Source of the DNA: Candidatus Saccharimonadota bacterium
GTDB lineage: Bacteria > Patescibacteriota > Saccharimonadia > Saccharimonadales > Saccharimonadaceae
Assembly: GCA_009992235.1 (NCBI GenBank)
Contig: JAACVZ010000001.1
Coordinates: forward strand, 1-64,000
Direction: 5' to 3'
DNA length: 64,000 nucleotides
Shown: positions 25,918-32,280 of the stretch, in pieces
How the letters are laid out: every line of letters begins with the position of its first letter
Numbering within the stretch: the stretch's first letter is position 1
The notes under the pieces: model-generated
The model's database searches: none
Told to the model about the DNA's origin: nothing
The model's input: the letters and a program-made list of their open reading frames with translations, nothing else
Program-made: the position numbers and the translations under genes

Positions 25918-26184
25918 ATGCGGGTGGCGATACTAACCAAAGACCATACCGATTACGCCAGAGACGTGACCATGTATGTTGATGATTTTCATCGGGTAAC
26001 CGGCCACGACCTTGAAGTGATGGATCCTGAGTCGCCAGCGGGTGTCGATTTTTGTCGGACTTACGATATTATGCAAATTCCAACGGTGGTTGCTTTAACT
26101 AACGATGGGCGATTGCTTCAACAGTGGCCGGGGTTGCCGTTGCCGACTATTAGTGAGCTTAGTTATTACGCGGCACAGCCGTAA
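25918..26184 (+). CDS. thioredoxin-fold protein without CxxC
   Basis: 88 residues. The pattern beta-alpha-beta with YDIMQIPTVVALTNDG (the cis-Pro of thioredoxins) and a final helix fits the thioredoxin fold. The CxxC active site is absent, and the single Cys (FCRTYDI) is in the helix before the cis-Pro strand. It is thus not a classical disulfide reductase. It starts eight bases after the NrdR-like gene and ends the ftsZ unit. Confidence 0.7.
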   Translation: MRVAILTKDHTDYARDVTMYVDDFHRVTGHDLEVMDPESPAGVDFCRTYDIMQIPTVVALTNDGRLLQQWPGLPLPTISELSYYAAQP

Positions 26185-26290
26185 TTTTTTCCCATACCTT
26201 TCGGAACGTGCTTCACGCGGGGTTCGGTAAGGGCCTCTGCGCCTTACCTCGCTCCGGCTCCAGATGGTGTCCTCTAGGTACGGGAAAAAG
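26185..26290 (+). repeat. family-1 structured intergenic element, copy B
   Basis: The outer helix pairs 26185-26199 with 26276-26290 (TTTTTCCCATACCT with AGGTACGGGAAAAA). The internal hairpin pairs GGTAAGG (26226-26232) with CCTTACC (26242-26248) around the nine-base loop GCCTCTGCG. GGCTCCAGATGGTGTCC follows. It begins one base after the stop of the thioredoxin-fold gene, and its right arm overlaps the last codons of the minus-strand gene at 26274. Confidence 0.75.
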
Positions 26291-26480
26291 TTGACGTGCT
26301 TTTACCGTTATGCCAATAGCCGCAGTATTCGCAGAGGTATTGCTGGAGGTCTTTGGCGGGTTTTGAGAGTTCGGCGTCGAGCTGGGTGGGGTATTTTCGT
26401 TTCTTTTTGTCGCCGACAAGGCAATAATCGGCTTTGCTGGGTTCTAGGGGGAAGGCTGGGCTGCGCTTTTTGTGCTTCAT
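26274..26480 (-). CDS. small zinc-knuckle-like protein
   Basis: 68 residues, basic. The core YLCEYCGYWHNGK has CxxC followed by W-H, a pattern seen in many small phage- and CPR-type proteins and likely to bind zinc; an upstream Cys (YCLV) is also present. AAGGAG lies five bases before the ATG on the minus strand, which supports the start. It is divergent from the T-box leader. Function is unknown. Confidence 0.65.
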   Translation of the reverse strand: MKHKKRSPAFPLEPSKADYCLVGDKKKRKYPTQLDAELSKPAKDLQQYLCEYCGYWHNGKSTSTFSRT

Positions 26481-26498
26481 ACTCCTTAGTATATGGTG

Positions 26499-26690
26499 TA
26501 TAATCCATTATAGAAACGTTTGAGTGGTTATCAGCCACGAGTTTTCGGAAGAAATTTGGTCCGCCAAAGAGTAGAGCCGAACGCCGCGCCGCGTTAGAGC
26601 GATTAATCAAGTGCTAAGAGAAACACTTCTTTTGGAAGCTAGATGGTACCTCCCACTTTCGGGATCTAGCAGCTAAACGAAGTGTTTTTT
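26499..26690 (+). promoter_or_regulatory. T-box-like tRNA-Ile riboswitch with terminator, upstream of GNAT-ileS
   Basis: TATAAT (26499-26504) starts the leader. An ultrashort stem I pairs 26524-26528 with 26534-26538 around loop TATCA, which holds AUC, an Ile codon. A stem II follows (TTCGG 26544-26548 with CCGAA 26577-26581), with AGUA/GAA bases as in an S-turn. A stem III pairs 26609-26613 with 26624-26628. The antiterminator has helix A1 GCTAGA/TCTAGC (26638-26643 with 26665-26670), the seven-base bulge UGGUACC (26644-26650) and helix A2 TCCC/GGGA (26651-26654 with 26661-26664). UGGU can pair with the ACCA end of tRNA-Ile. A rival terminator pairs CACTTTCG (26654-26661) with CGAAGTG (26678-26684) before six T. 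Each element fits the T-box plan; pairing was done by eye. Confidence 0.78.
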
Positions 26691-26709
26691 GTATAAAAAA
26701 AGGAAGCGC

Positions 26710-27246
26710 ATGGAACCATCTACAACGGAACAGATTCAGATAGTTGCCTCCACTAAGAGCGACGTTGTTCCGATACGAACATCGCACGGTCGTATTTGGC
26801 GCGATACGTATGAGAATGAAGAATTTGGAGTGACGGCTGCTTGGCTCAAAGAGCGTACGGAAGGTTGGCTGACAGATGAAGCTATTGAGAAGTCGTACGA
26901 GCGACATGAACGAGTTTCAACGGACCCGAGCCAGCGCGAATTGGTGGCAAAAATCAACAACGTGGTTGTCGGGTTTGCCCACGGGTCAAGTATTGATGGC
27001 GTACAACACCTAGAGGCGATATATGTTGATGTTCCGTACCATGGTAAGGGGGTTGCGAAAGCCTTGATGGATGAGTTAATGGACTGGTTTGACGTACGGG
27101 CACCAATAACACTAGAGGTTGTAACTTACAACGATCGAGCCCAAGCATTTTACAAGAAGTATGGATTTCGAGAAGTTGAGGGTTCTGGGAAGTTGTTCGT
27201 AGGCAAAATTCCAATAATTGAAATGAAGAGAGAGGGTATCTCATGA
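26710..27246 (+). CDS. GNAT-family N-acetyltransferase
   Basis: 178 residues from the ATG at 26710, with AAGGAAG just upstream; a TTG 21 bases earlier lies in the terminator U-tract. The acetyl-CoA motif is V-x-x-x-Y-H-G-K-G-V-A-K-A-L (motif A), followed by NDRAQAFYKKYGF (motif B), both typical of GNAT enzymes such as RimI-like or small-molecule acetyltransferases. The acceptor is unknown. Its stop overlaps the ileS start (ATGA), so it is coupled with ileS and lies behind the same T-box. Confidence 0.88.
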   Translation: MEPSTTEQIQIVASTKSDVVPIRTSHGRIWRDTYENEEFGVTAAWLKERTEGWLTDEAIEKSYERHERVSTDPSQRELVAKINNVVVGFAHGSSIDGVQHLEAIYVDVPYHGKGVAKALMDELMDWFDVRAPITLEVVTYNDRAQAFYKKYGFREVEGSGKLFVGKIPIIEMKREGIS

Positions 27247-30140
27247 AGTTTAAGGCCAACACTCGCCGACGCGCACTGGTTTACGAAAAAGAACTCGTAA
27301 ACTACTGGAAAGAGAACAAGACGTTTGAAAAATCGGTCGAGCAGCGTCCGGCGGATAACACGTATGTTTTCTATGACGGTCCACCGTTTATTTCTGGTGT
27401 GCCACACCACGGAACACTTCTTAGCTCCATTGTGAAAGATGCTGTGCCTCGGTATCAGACCATGAAGGGCAAGCGCGTCGAGCGTGTTTGGGGCTGGGAT
27501 GCTCACGGGCTACCGGCGGAACGCTACACCGAAAAGAAGCTCGGTATTAACTCTCGCCAGGAAGTTATTGAATACGGTATCGAGAAATACATCACCGCCA
27601 CCCGCGCCAATATGCTGGAAACCAGTGGTGCTTGGGAAGAAACAATCGACCGCATTGGTCGTTGGGTCGACTTCAAGGGCGCCTACAAGACCATGGACAA
27701 AGAATACATGGAAAGTATTTGGTGGGCATTCAAGACGTTATACGAAAAAGGCAAAATCTACGAAGGTGAAAAGGTGCTGATGTACTGTACGCTAGACGCC
27801 ACGCCACTTTCAAAAGCCGAAGTCACTATGGACGCTGGGGCGTATCAGGATGTGACCGACCCGAGCGTTTATACCAAGTTTAAACTTGTCGACGATGATG
27901 CGTATTTATTGGCTTGGACTACAACTCCATGGACATTGCCGGCAAATACTGCCCTCGCAATTAACCCGGGCATTGAGTATGTAAGAGTTAACTATATGGG
28001 CGAGATGTTCATTTTGGCGAAAGAACTTGTCGAGAAAGTGTTTACTAATGAGAAGCATCAGCCACTTGAGTACGAAGTTCTTGAGACGATTGACGGACAG
28101 AGCCTCATTGGCGCGCGCTACGAACCGTTATTCGAAGATCGGGGCGAAAACGCTCACAAAATCTGGGCCGCTGACTACGTCACGACCGAGTCGGGCACGG
28201 GAATTGTTCACCTTGCGCCGGCGTATGGTGAGGAAGACTTTGCTTTGGCTCGCGCCGAAAACATCCCCGTGGTGCATGTTATTGATGAAAACGGCGAATA
28301 CACCGAGACCGAGTGGAAGGGTGAGAACGTCTGGGAAATTAACAAGACTATCGCGAAAACATTGCATGAACGTGGCGTAGTTTTCAAAATCGATTACATC
28401 CGTCACTCGTATCCGCACTGTCATCGCTGTGGCACGAGGCTTATGTACCGCGCGCACCCAAGTTGGTTTATGGATATCGATAGCCAGCGCGAGCAGATGC
28501 TGCGTCAAAATGGCGACATCAACTGGTTCCCAGAGCACGTGAAACACGGACGTTTCGCCAAGACTGTCGAGCAGGCGCCAGATTGGAACATTTCTCGCGA
28601 TCGTTTCTGGGCAACGGCAATGCCGGTTTGGAAAACCGAAAGCGGCAAGGTGAAAGTTATCGGCAGTTATGCGGAGCTTAAGGAATTGTCCGGCGTTGAG
28701 CTGGAAGATTATCACCGCCCGTGGATAGATGATGTAAAGTTTGAAATCGACGGTGAAGAATACACGCGCATCGATAAGGTCATGGACAGTTGGTTCGAGG
28801 CGGGGAGCATGCCGTTTGCGCAGTTCCACTATCCGTTTGAAAATAAAGAAAAATTTGAAGCAAATTTCCCGGGCGATTTCATTGTTGAATACATTGGACA
28901 AGTCCGCGCCTGGTTCTATTACATGCACGCTATGAGTGTGGCGCTATTTGGTGAAAATTCATTTAAGAATGTGATTGTCACCGGAAACGTCGCCGGCAAC
29001 GATGGCCGGAAGATGAGCAAATCGTACGGCAACTATACCGATCCGAACGAGCTAATGGACACTTTCAGTGCCGACAGCCTCCGGTTCTTACTACTTTCTA
29101 GCCCACTACTGAGTGGCGAAGACTTCACGCTGCAGGACAAAGAAGTTGGTGACGTAGCGCGCAAGCTTTCAATGATTTGGAACATGTACGACTTTTTCAC
29201 AATGTACGCCGAGGTTGATGGTTGGGAATTCGACCCCGAGAAGCCATTTTCGCTGACCCCAAGTGACGTAACCAGCCCGCTGGATAAATGGATTATTTCG
29301 CGCGTTCATCAACTGAACGAAGAAGTAACGACGCATATGGATGCCTATAATATTCCCGATGCGCTTAGTCCAGTGTTGCCATTTATCGACGATGCCAGTA
29401 ACTGGTTTGTGCGTCGGTCACGTCGACGCTTCTGGAAGAGTGAAGATGACGGTGATAAATCCGATGCTTATCGCACACTACATTACGTACTATTGAAGCT
29501 ATCTGTTATACTCGCGCCGTTTACGCCGTTCCTTGCTGAAGAGCTGTACCAGAAGCTTGGTGGTGGAAACGAATCGGTCCACTTACTGAATTGGCCAACA
29601 AATTATTCTGTCGATGAAATCGTTATGAACGAAATGGCTGCCACCCGCAAGATAATCGAAATTGGGTTGATGCAACGTATGAAAAGAGACGACGAGTTTG
29701 GTCAGATAAAAATTCGCCAACCACTTGCCGAGTTAACTTATGGTGGGGTAGAGCTGTCCGAGTTCTACGAAACAATTATCGCCGAGGAAGTAAATGTGAA
29801 GAAGGTGTCTTCTGGTTTCATGACAAACGAAAAGCACGGTGCCGTGTATGTCGTTCTAGATAAAGCGCTCACACCAGAGTTGCAGCGCGAAGGCTATGCC
29901 CGCGAAGTCGTGCGTCATGTACAAGCCGCCCGTAAGGCCGCTGGCTTCAACGTAGACGATAGAATAACGCTCGACCTTAAAACCACTAGCAACGAGCTCG
30001 AGCAGGCTATTAATGAATACGGTGAAACAATCCGTGAAGAAACGCTAGCTCAGTTTGATAAAAAAGCAGGCGAGCACGTCTCGGTTGCCCGGATTAACGG
30101 CTTCGAGCTTACTATTGGCGTCGCTAAAATATCGCATTAA
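27243..30140 (+). CDS. ileS: isoleucyl-tRNA synthetase (eukaryote-like type)
   Basis: 965 residues. The class I active site shows PHHGT in place of the HxGH signature, KMSKS is exact (GRKMSKSYGN), and the CP1 editing domain has TTPWTLPAN. The anticodon-binding domain and a C-terminal domain follow. The zinc cysteines of the long bacterial form are absent at the C terminus. It charges tRNA-Ile. Expression is likely controlled by the T-box leader at 26499, through uncharged tRNA-Ile. Eukaryote-like IleRS is often resistant to mupirocin, an inference not visible directly. Confidence 0.95.
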   Translation: MKFKANTRRRALVYEKELVNYWKENKTFEKSVEQRPADNTYVFYDGPPFISGVPHHGTLLSSIVKDAVPRYQTMKGKRVERVWGWDAHGLPAERYTEKKLGINSRQEVIEYGIEKYITATRANMLETSGAWEETIDRIGRWVDFKGAYKTMDKEYMESIWWAFKTLYEKGKIYEGEKVLMYCTLDATPLSKAEVTMDAGAYQDVTDPSVYTKFKLVDDDAYLLAWTTTPWTLPANTALAINPGIEYVRVNYMGEMFILAKELVEKVFTNEKHQPLEYEVLETIDGQSLIGARYEPLFEDRGENAHKIWAADYVTTESGTGIVHLAPAYGEEDFALARAENIPVVHVIDENGEYTETEWKGENVWEINKTIAKTLHERGVVFKIDYIRHSYPHCHRCGTRLMYRAHPSWFMDIDSQREQMLRQNGDINWFPEHVKHGRFAKTVEQAPDWNISRDRFWATAMPVWKTESGKVKVIGSYAELKELSGVELEDYHRPWIDDVKFEIDGEEYTRIDKVMDSWFEAGSMPFAQFHYPFENKEKFEANFPGDFIVEYIGQVRAWFYYMHAMSVALFGENSFKNVIVTGNVAGNDGRKMSKSYGNYTDPNELMDTFSADSLRFLLLSSPLLSGEDFTLQDKEVGDVARKLSMIWNMYDFFTMYAEVDGWEFDPEKPFSLTPSDVTSPLDKWIISRVHQLNEEVTTHMDAYNIPDALSPVLPFIDDASNWFVRRSRRRFWKSEDDGDKSDAYRTLHYVLLKLSVILAPFTPFLAEELYQKLGGGNESVHLLNWPTNYSVDEIVMNEMAATRKIIEIGLMQRMKRDDEFGQIKIRQPLAELTYGGVELSEFYETIIAEEVNVKKVSSGFMTNEKHGAVYVVLDKALTPELQREGYAREVVRHVQAARKAAGFNVDDRITLDLKTTSNELEQAINEYGETIREETLAQFDKKAGEHVSVARINGFELTIGVAKISH

Positions 30141-30143
30141 AAG

Positions 30144-30200
30144 GAAAAACCCCGCACCGTAATGATGGTGCGGGGACGCCTCACGAAGAGGCGGTTTTTC
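30144..30200. terminator. branched double-hairpin terminator, copy 1
   Basis: GAAAAAC (30144-30150) pairs with GTTTTTC (30194-30200) and encloses two hairpins: CCCCGCACC/GGTGCGGGG (30150-30158 with 30167-30175) and CGCCTC-ACGAA-GAGGCG (30177-30193). It lies between the convergent ends of ileS and the minus-strand membrane protein gene, and has T-tracts on both strands, so it can stop both. A close relative is at 30870-30929. Confidence 0.8.
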
Positions 30201-30206
30201 TCGTGT

Positions 30207-30776
30207 CTACTTTCGCCACAAGGGCTTGTAGACGGAGGGGTGCTGGCGCTTATTGGGCACCTGTTCTATGACGGTGTCCCAGGCGATGCCGAGTACCCAT
30301 AGCAGCCCACCAAGCATAGCAACGCTTGCAGGTTCACCATCCAGCTCGCTGCCGTGAGCAATGAACGCTGGCAAAATGAACGCCGCCATCGCGACGGTGA
30401 ACCCGAAGAACATGACGAAGTCATGCCAGCGCTTGCTGGGCGACCTCCATGCTTCTGGGGTGTAGTCATCGACGGAGTAAAGTACTCGCCGACCAACCCA
30501 GAAGACCACCAGTCCGACTAGGACCGAGACACTCAACCACCACCAGGAGGTTGCCCAACCTGGCAGACCTTCGCGCGCCAGCATAATGCCCGACGCTGCA
30601 ACGAGAGCGAGACCGAAGTCTCCAGGCAAAAATGCCTTGGATTGATCTCGCCAGACTGGAATGTCGTTTGGACCGTTGCCTGGCTTGCGCGACTCGAAGA
30701 GCCACGCGATTAAGTACATGGCGTAGGGGATGGCTGAAATAGCCAACCAGACGCCGATGAAGAGCGGTACACTCAT
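30207..30776 (-). CDS. polytopic membrane protein of unknown function
   Basis: 189 residues from the ATG at 30776, preceded by AGGTGAGAG. About five hydrophobic segments, rich in Trp and Gly, and short basic loops; no known family is recognised. GC content is clearly above that of the neighbours and codon choice differs (many GGC, GCC, CTG-type codons), which suggests transfer from another genome. A TTGCTT/TATAAT promoter (30856-30828, minus strand) precedes it, and a branched terminator follows it. Confidence 0.65.
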   Translation of the reverse strand: MSVPLFIGVWLAISAIPYAMYLIAWLFESRKPGNGPNDIPVWRDQSKAFLPGDFGLALVAASGIMLAREGLPGWATSWWWLSVSVLVGLVVFWVGRRVLYSVDDYTPEAWRSPSKRWHDFVMFFGFTVAMAAFILPAFIAHGSELDGEPASVAMLGGLLWVLGIAWDTVIEQVPNKRQHPSVYKPLWRK

Positions 30777-30827
30777 ATCTCTCACCTGTTTCGAAAGGAA
30801 CTTCACTTGGATAAGATGAACTGTATA

Positions 30828-30856
30828 ATTATAGCACATTTGGCGCACAAAAGCAA
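30828..30856 (-). promoter_or_regulatory. promoter of the minus-strand membrane protein gene
   Basis: On the minus strand TTGCTT (30856-30851), a 17-base spacer ending in TGC and TATAAT (30833-30828). The leader is about 45 bases. Confidence 0.65.
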
Positions 30857-30869
30857 TTGTCTGCAAAAA

Positions 30870-30929
30870 GGGAAAACCCCCACACCGTAGCGATAGTGTG
30901 GGGGACGCCTCACGAAGAGGCGGATTCCC
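30870..30929 (-). terminator. branched double-hairpin terminator, copy 2
   Basis: GGGAA (30870-30874) pairs with TTCCC (30925-30929) and encloses CCCCCACAC/GTGTGGGGG (30877-30885 with 30896-30904) and CGCCTC-ACGAA-GAGGCG (30906-30922). The second hairpin is identical to that in copy 1 while the first differs but still pairs. On the minus strand it ends in TTTTCCCTTTTT, so it terminates the gene at 30965-31339. Confidence 0.8.
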
Positions 30930-30964
30930 AGTTTTACGCCCTGGTGAGGCGGGCAGGGTTCGCG

Positions 30965-31339
30965 CTATGCGCGGCGCCTACGCTTGCGAAGGTACCTGGT
31001 GATGATCTCTTCCATCTCTGGAGGGGTGATGATCGTGGCACCTTGCATATCCGAATCACCAATGGGTGGTGTCAGACTAATCGTGAACGGCTCGCCGCCA
31101 CTTTCAATGTAGGCTTGCGTCTCAAGCACAGCTTCACCGTTGGGGTGAGTGTAGCTTGGAGGCGTGTCGCCCAACCTCTCCACGAGGAGCGTGAGGGGCA
31201 GGTCTTCGACGAGGTCGATCGACGGTGCTGCCACCGTTATCGTCATCTCGAAGAGTTTTGACTCCGGGTCCTTTTGGTAGAGTTGGCTGATGATGTCATC
31301 GCCACTCTCAACCGATCGAAATCGTGATTGCCGTGGCAT
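30965..31339 (-). CDS. hypothetical protein, GC-rich island
   Basis: 124 residues; the family is not recognised. Predicted mostly beta in the middle (MTITVAAPSIDL...EAVLETQAYIESGG) with a strongly basic C-terminal tail (RYLRKRRRRA). No membrane segment. AGGGATGGAG precedes the ATG. Like its neighbour it is GC-richer than the rest of the window and ends in the same type of branched terminator, so the two may have arrived together. Confidence 0.55.
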   Translation of the reverse strand: MPRQSRFRSVESGDDIISQLYQKDPESKLFEMTITVAAPSIDLVEDLPLTLLVERLGDTPPSYTHPNGEAVLETQAYIESGGEPFTISLTPPIGDSDMQGATIITPPEMEEIITRYLRKRRRRA

Positions 31340-31404
31340 AACTCCATCCCTTTCTCTTGTCCATCAAGAGGAGCAACACTAATACTAACATAAAAACAAT
31401 AAAA

Positions 31405-31431
31405 AATCAACCACTACGAAAGTGGTTGATT
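31405..31431 (-). terminator. intrinsic terminator of the gene at 31452 (minus strand)
   Basis: AATCAACCACT (31405-31415), loop ACGAA, AGTGGTTGATT (31421-31431); on the minus strand the T-tract TTTTTTATTGTTTTT follows. The loop ACGAA is the same as in the branched terminators at 30144 and 30870. Confidence 0.8.
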
Positions 31432-31451
31432 AGTGTCGCCGGAGAAGTCGA

Positions 31452-31772
31452 TTATTGGTCGACTGTTTCTCTTGAGGCCTTTTTGATGTTGTTTTCTACG
31501 GCGTCTAACTTATCTTGGTCCCATTCACTTTTGGCTGCTTGGTCGCGAGCCGCTTCAAGGGCAAGTTGCGTCGCCATAGAGACGTCTTCTGATTGTTTCG
31601 CTTTGTCGTACGTGCTTGCAACCTCAGCACCAGTAGGGGTAAGATCTGGGTATTTCTTTTCTAGTTGCTCCTGGACAATCTTTATACGATCATCAGACCA
31701 GTCGTTTAGGGCTGCTTCGTTTTCCATGTTGATACGTGCAGCTGTTTTTGATGCGTCTTGTTCGCCGTTCAT
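31452..31772 (-). CDS. small acidic helical protein
   Basis: 106 residues, mostly helical and charged, no known family. Repeated A-x-N-x-W-S/D-D/Q-D-x-x-x units (ALNDWSDDRI and AKSEWDQDKL) hint at an internal duplication. AAAGGA lies seven bases before the ATG. Its promoter (31840-31812) mirrors that of the divergent gene at 31901. Confidence 0.6.
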   Translation of the reverse strand: MNGEQDASKTAARINMENEAALNDWSDDRIKIVQEQLEKKYPDLTPTGAEVASTYDKAKQSEDVSMATQLALEAARDQAAKSEWDQDKLDAVENNIKKASRETVDQ

Positions 31773-31811
31773 AGGTGTCCTTTTGTTTGTTTTTGGTTGT
31801 TGATATTTTTT

Positions 31812-31840
31812 ACATTAGCATAAGCCGTATAAAAAGTCAA
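31812..31840 (-). promoter_or_regulatory. promoter with shared spacer motif, left member of a mirror pair
   Basis: On the minus strand TTGACT (31840-31835), a 17-base spacer ending TTATGC and TAATGT (31817-31812). Its spacer nearly repeats that of the plus-strand promoter 31866-31894. A short palindrome, CGCCTAGGGCG (31844-31854), lies between the two. Confidence 0.7.
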
Positions 31841-31865
31841 TAGCGCCTAGGGCGAGGACAGGGGA

Positions 31866-31894
31866 TTGACATTTCATACCGTTTATGCTAATGT
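31866..31894 (+). promoter_or_regulatory. promoter with shared spacer motif, right member of a mirror pair; leaderless
   Basis: TTGACA (31866-31871), a 17-base spacer ending TTATGC and TAATGT (31889-31894). Six bases remain to the ATG at 31901, so the transcript should start at or beside the start codon. Confidence 0.75.
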
Positions 31895-31900
31895 TGTTGT

Positions 31901-32119
31901 ATGACATTGTTTCAGTACCTTCAGCTACAGCCGGTCGATTCGCAAGACGATGGATCGGTTAGCGACCTCGACCAATACGAGGAAGACGAGACGCTCGATC
32001 TTACCCAAGATATTGATGAGGAAACGCTCGATGAAGAGTGGGAGCGTGTGCTAAAAGATATGCACAGTGACCCAAGCGGCCAGGCGCCAATTGCCTCTGC
32101 TGACGACGACAAAAATTAG
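31901..32119 (+). CDS. very acidic small protein
   Basis: 72 residues with about a third Asp/Glu; no family recognised. The central part (DEETLDEEWERVLKDM) is a likely helix and the ends are disordered. The leaderless promoter fixes the start. It resembles the acidic protein at 18406 in composition and in its promoter. A CCACCT/AGGTGG hairpin (about 32147-32174) follows, without a clear T-tract. Confidence 0.6.
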   Translation: MTLFQYLQLQPVDSQDDGSVSDLDQYEEDETLDLTQDIDEETLDEEWERVLKDMHSDPSGQAPIASADDDKN

Positions 32120-32280
32120 TCTTACAATTTAACCTTATTCCTATCCACCTCTTGCGTGCTCGTGCAAAAGGTGGTAATTTAAGTCTGAACACATACAAAA
32201 GTTGAGATTTGTATTAACAATAGCAGTGAGATGGTGCGCGGTTTGGTGGAGTCGTGCACATATACACATGGGAGTGTACG

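Noticed and set aside
26308-26610. A 100-residue minus-strand frame overlapping the small zinc-knuckle gene
   Set aside because: It overlaps a gene with a good SD and start in another frame and crosses the T-box leader; no family features.
26507-26616. A peptide-like open frame on the plus strand through the T-box leader (ending KSRAERRAALERLIKC)
   Set aside because: It looks protein-like but has no ATG, GTG or TTG start after the upstream stop, no SD, and the same bases are better explained by T-box stems.
28128-28928. A 266-residue minus-strand open frame inside ileS
   Set aside because: Lies wholly within ileS, whose protein is complete and conserved; it is an antisense shadow.
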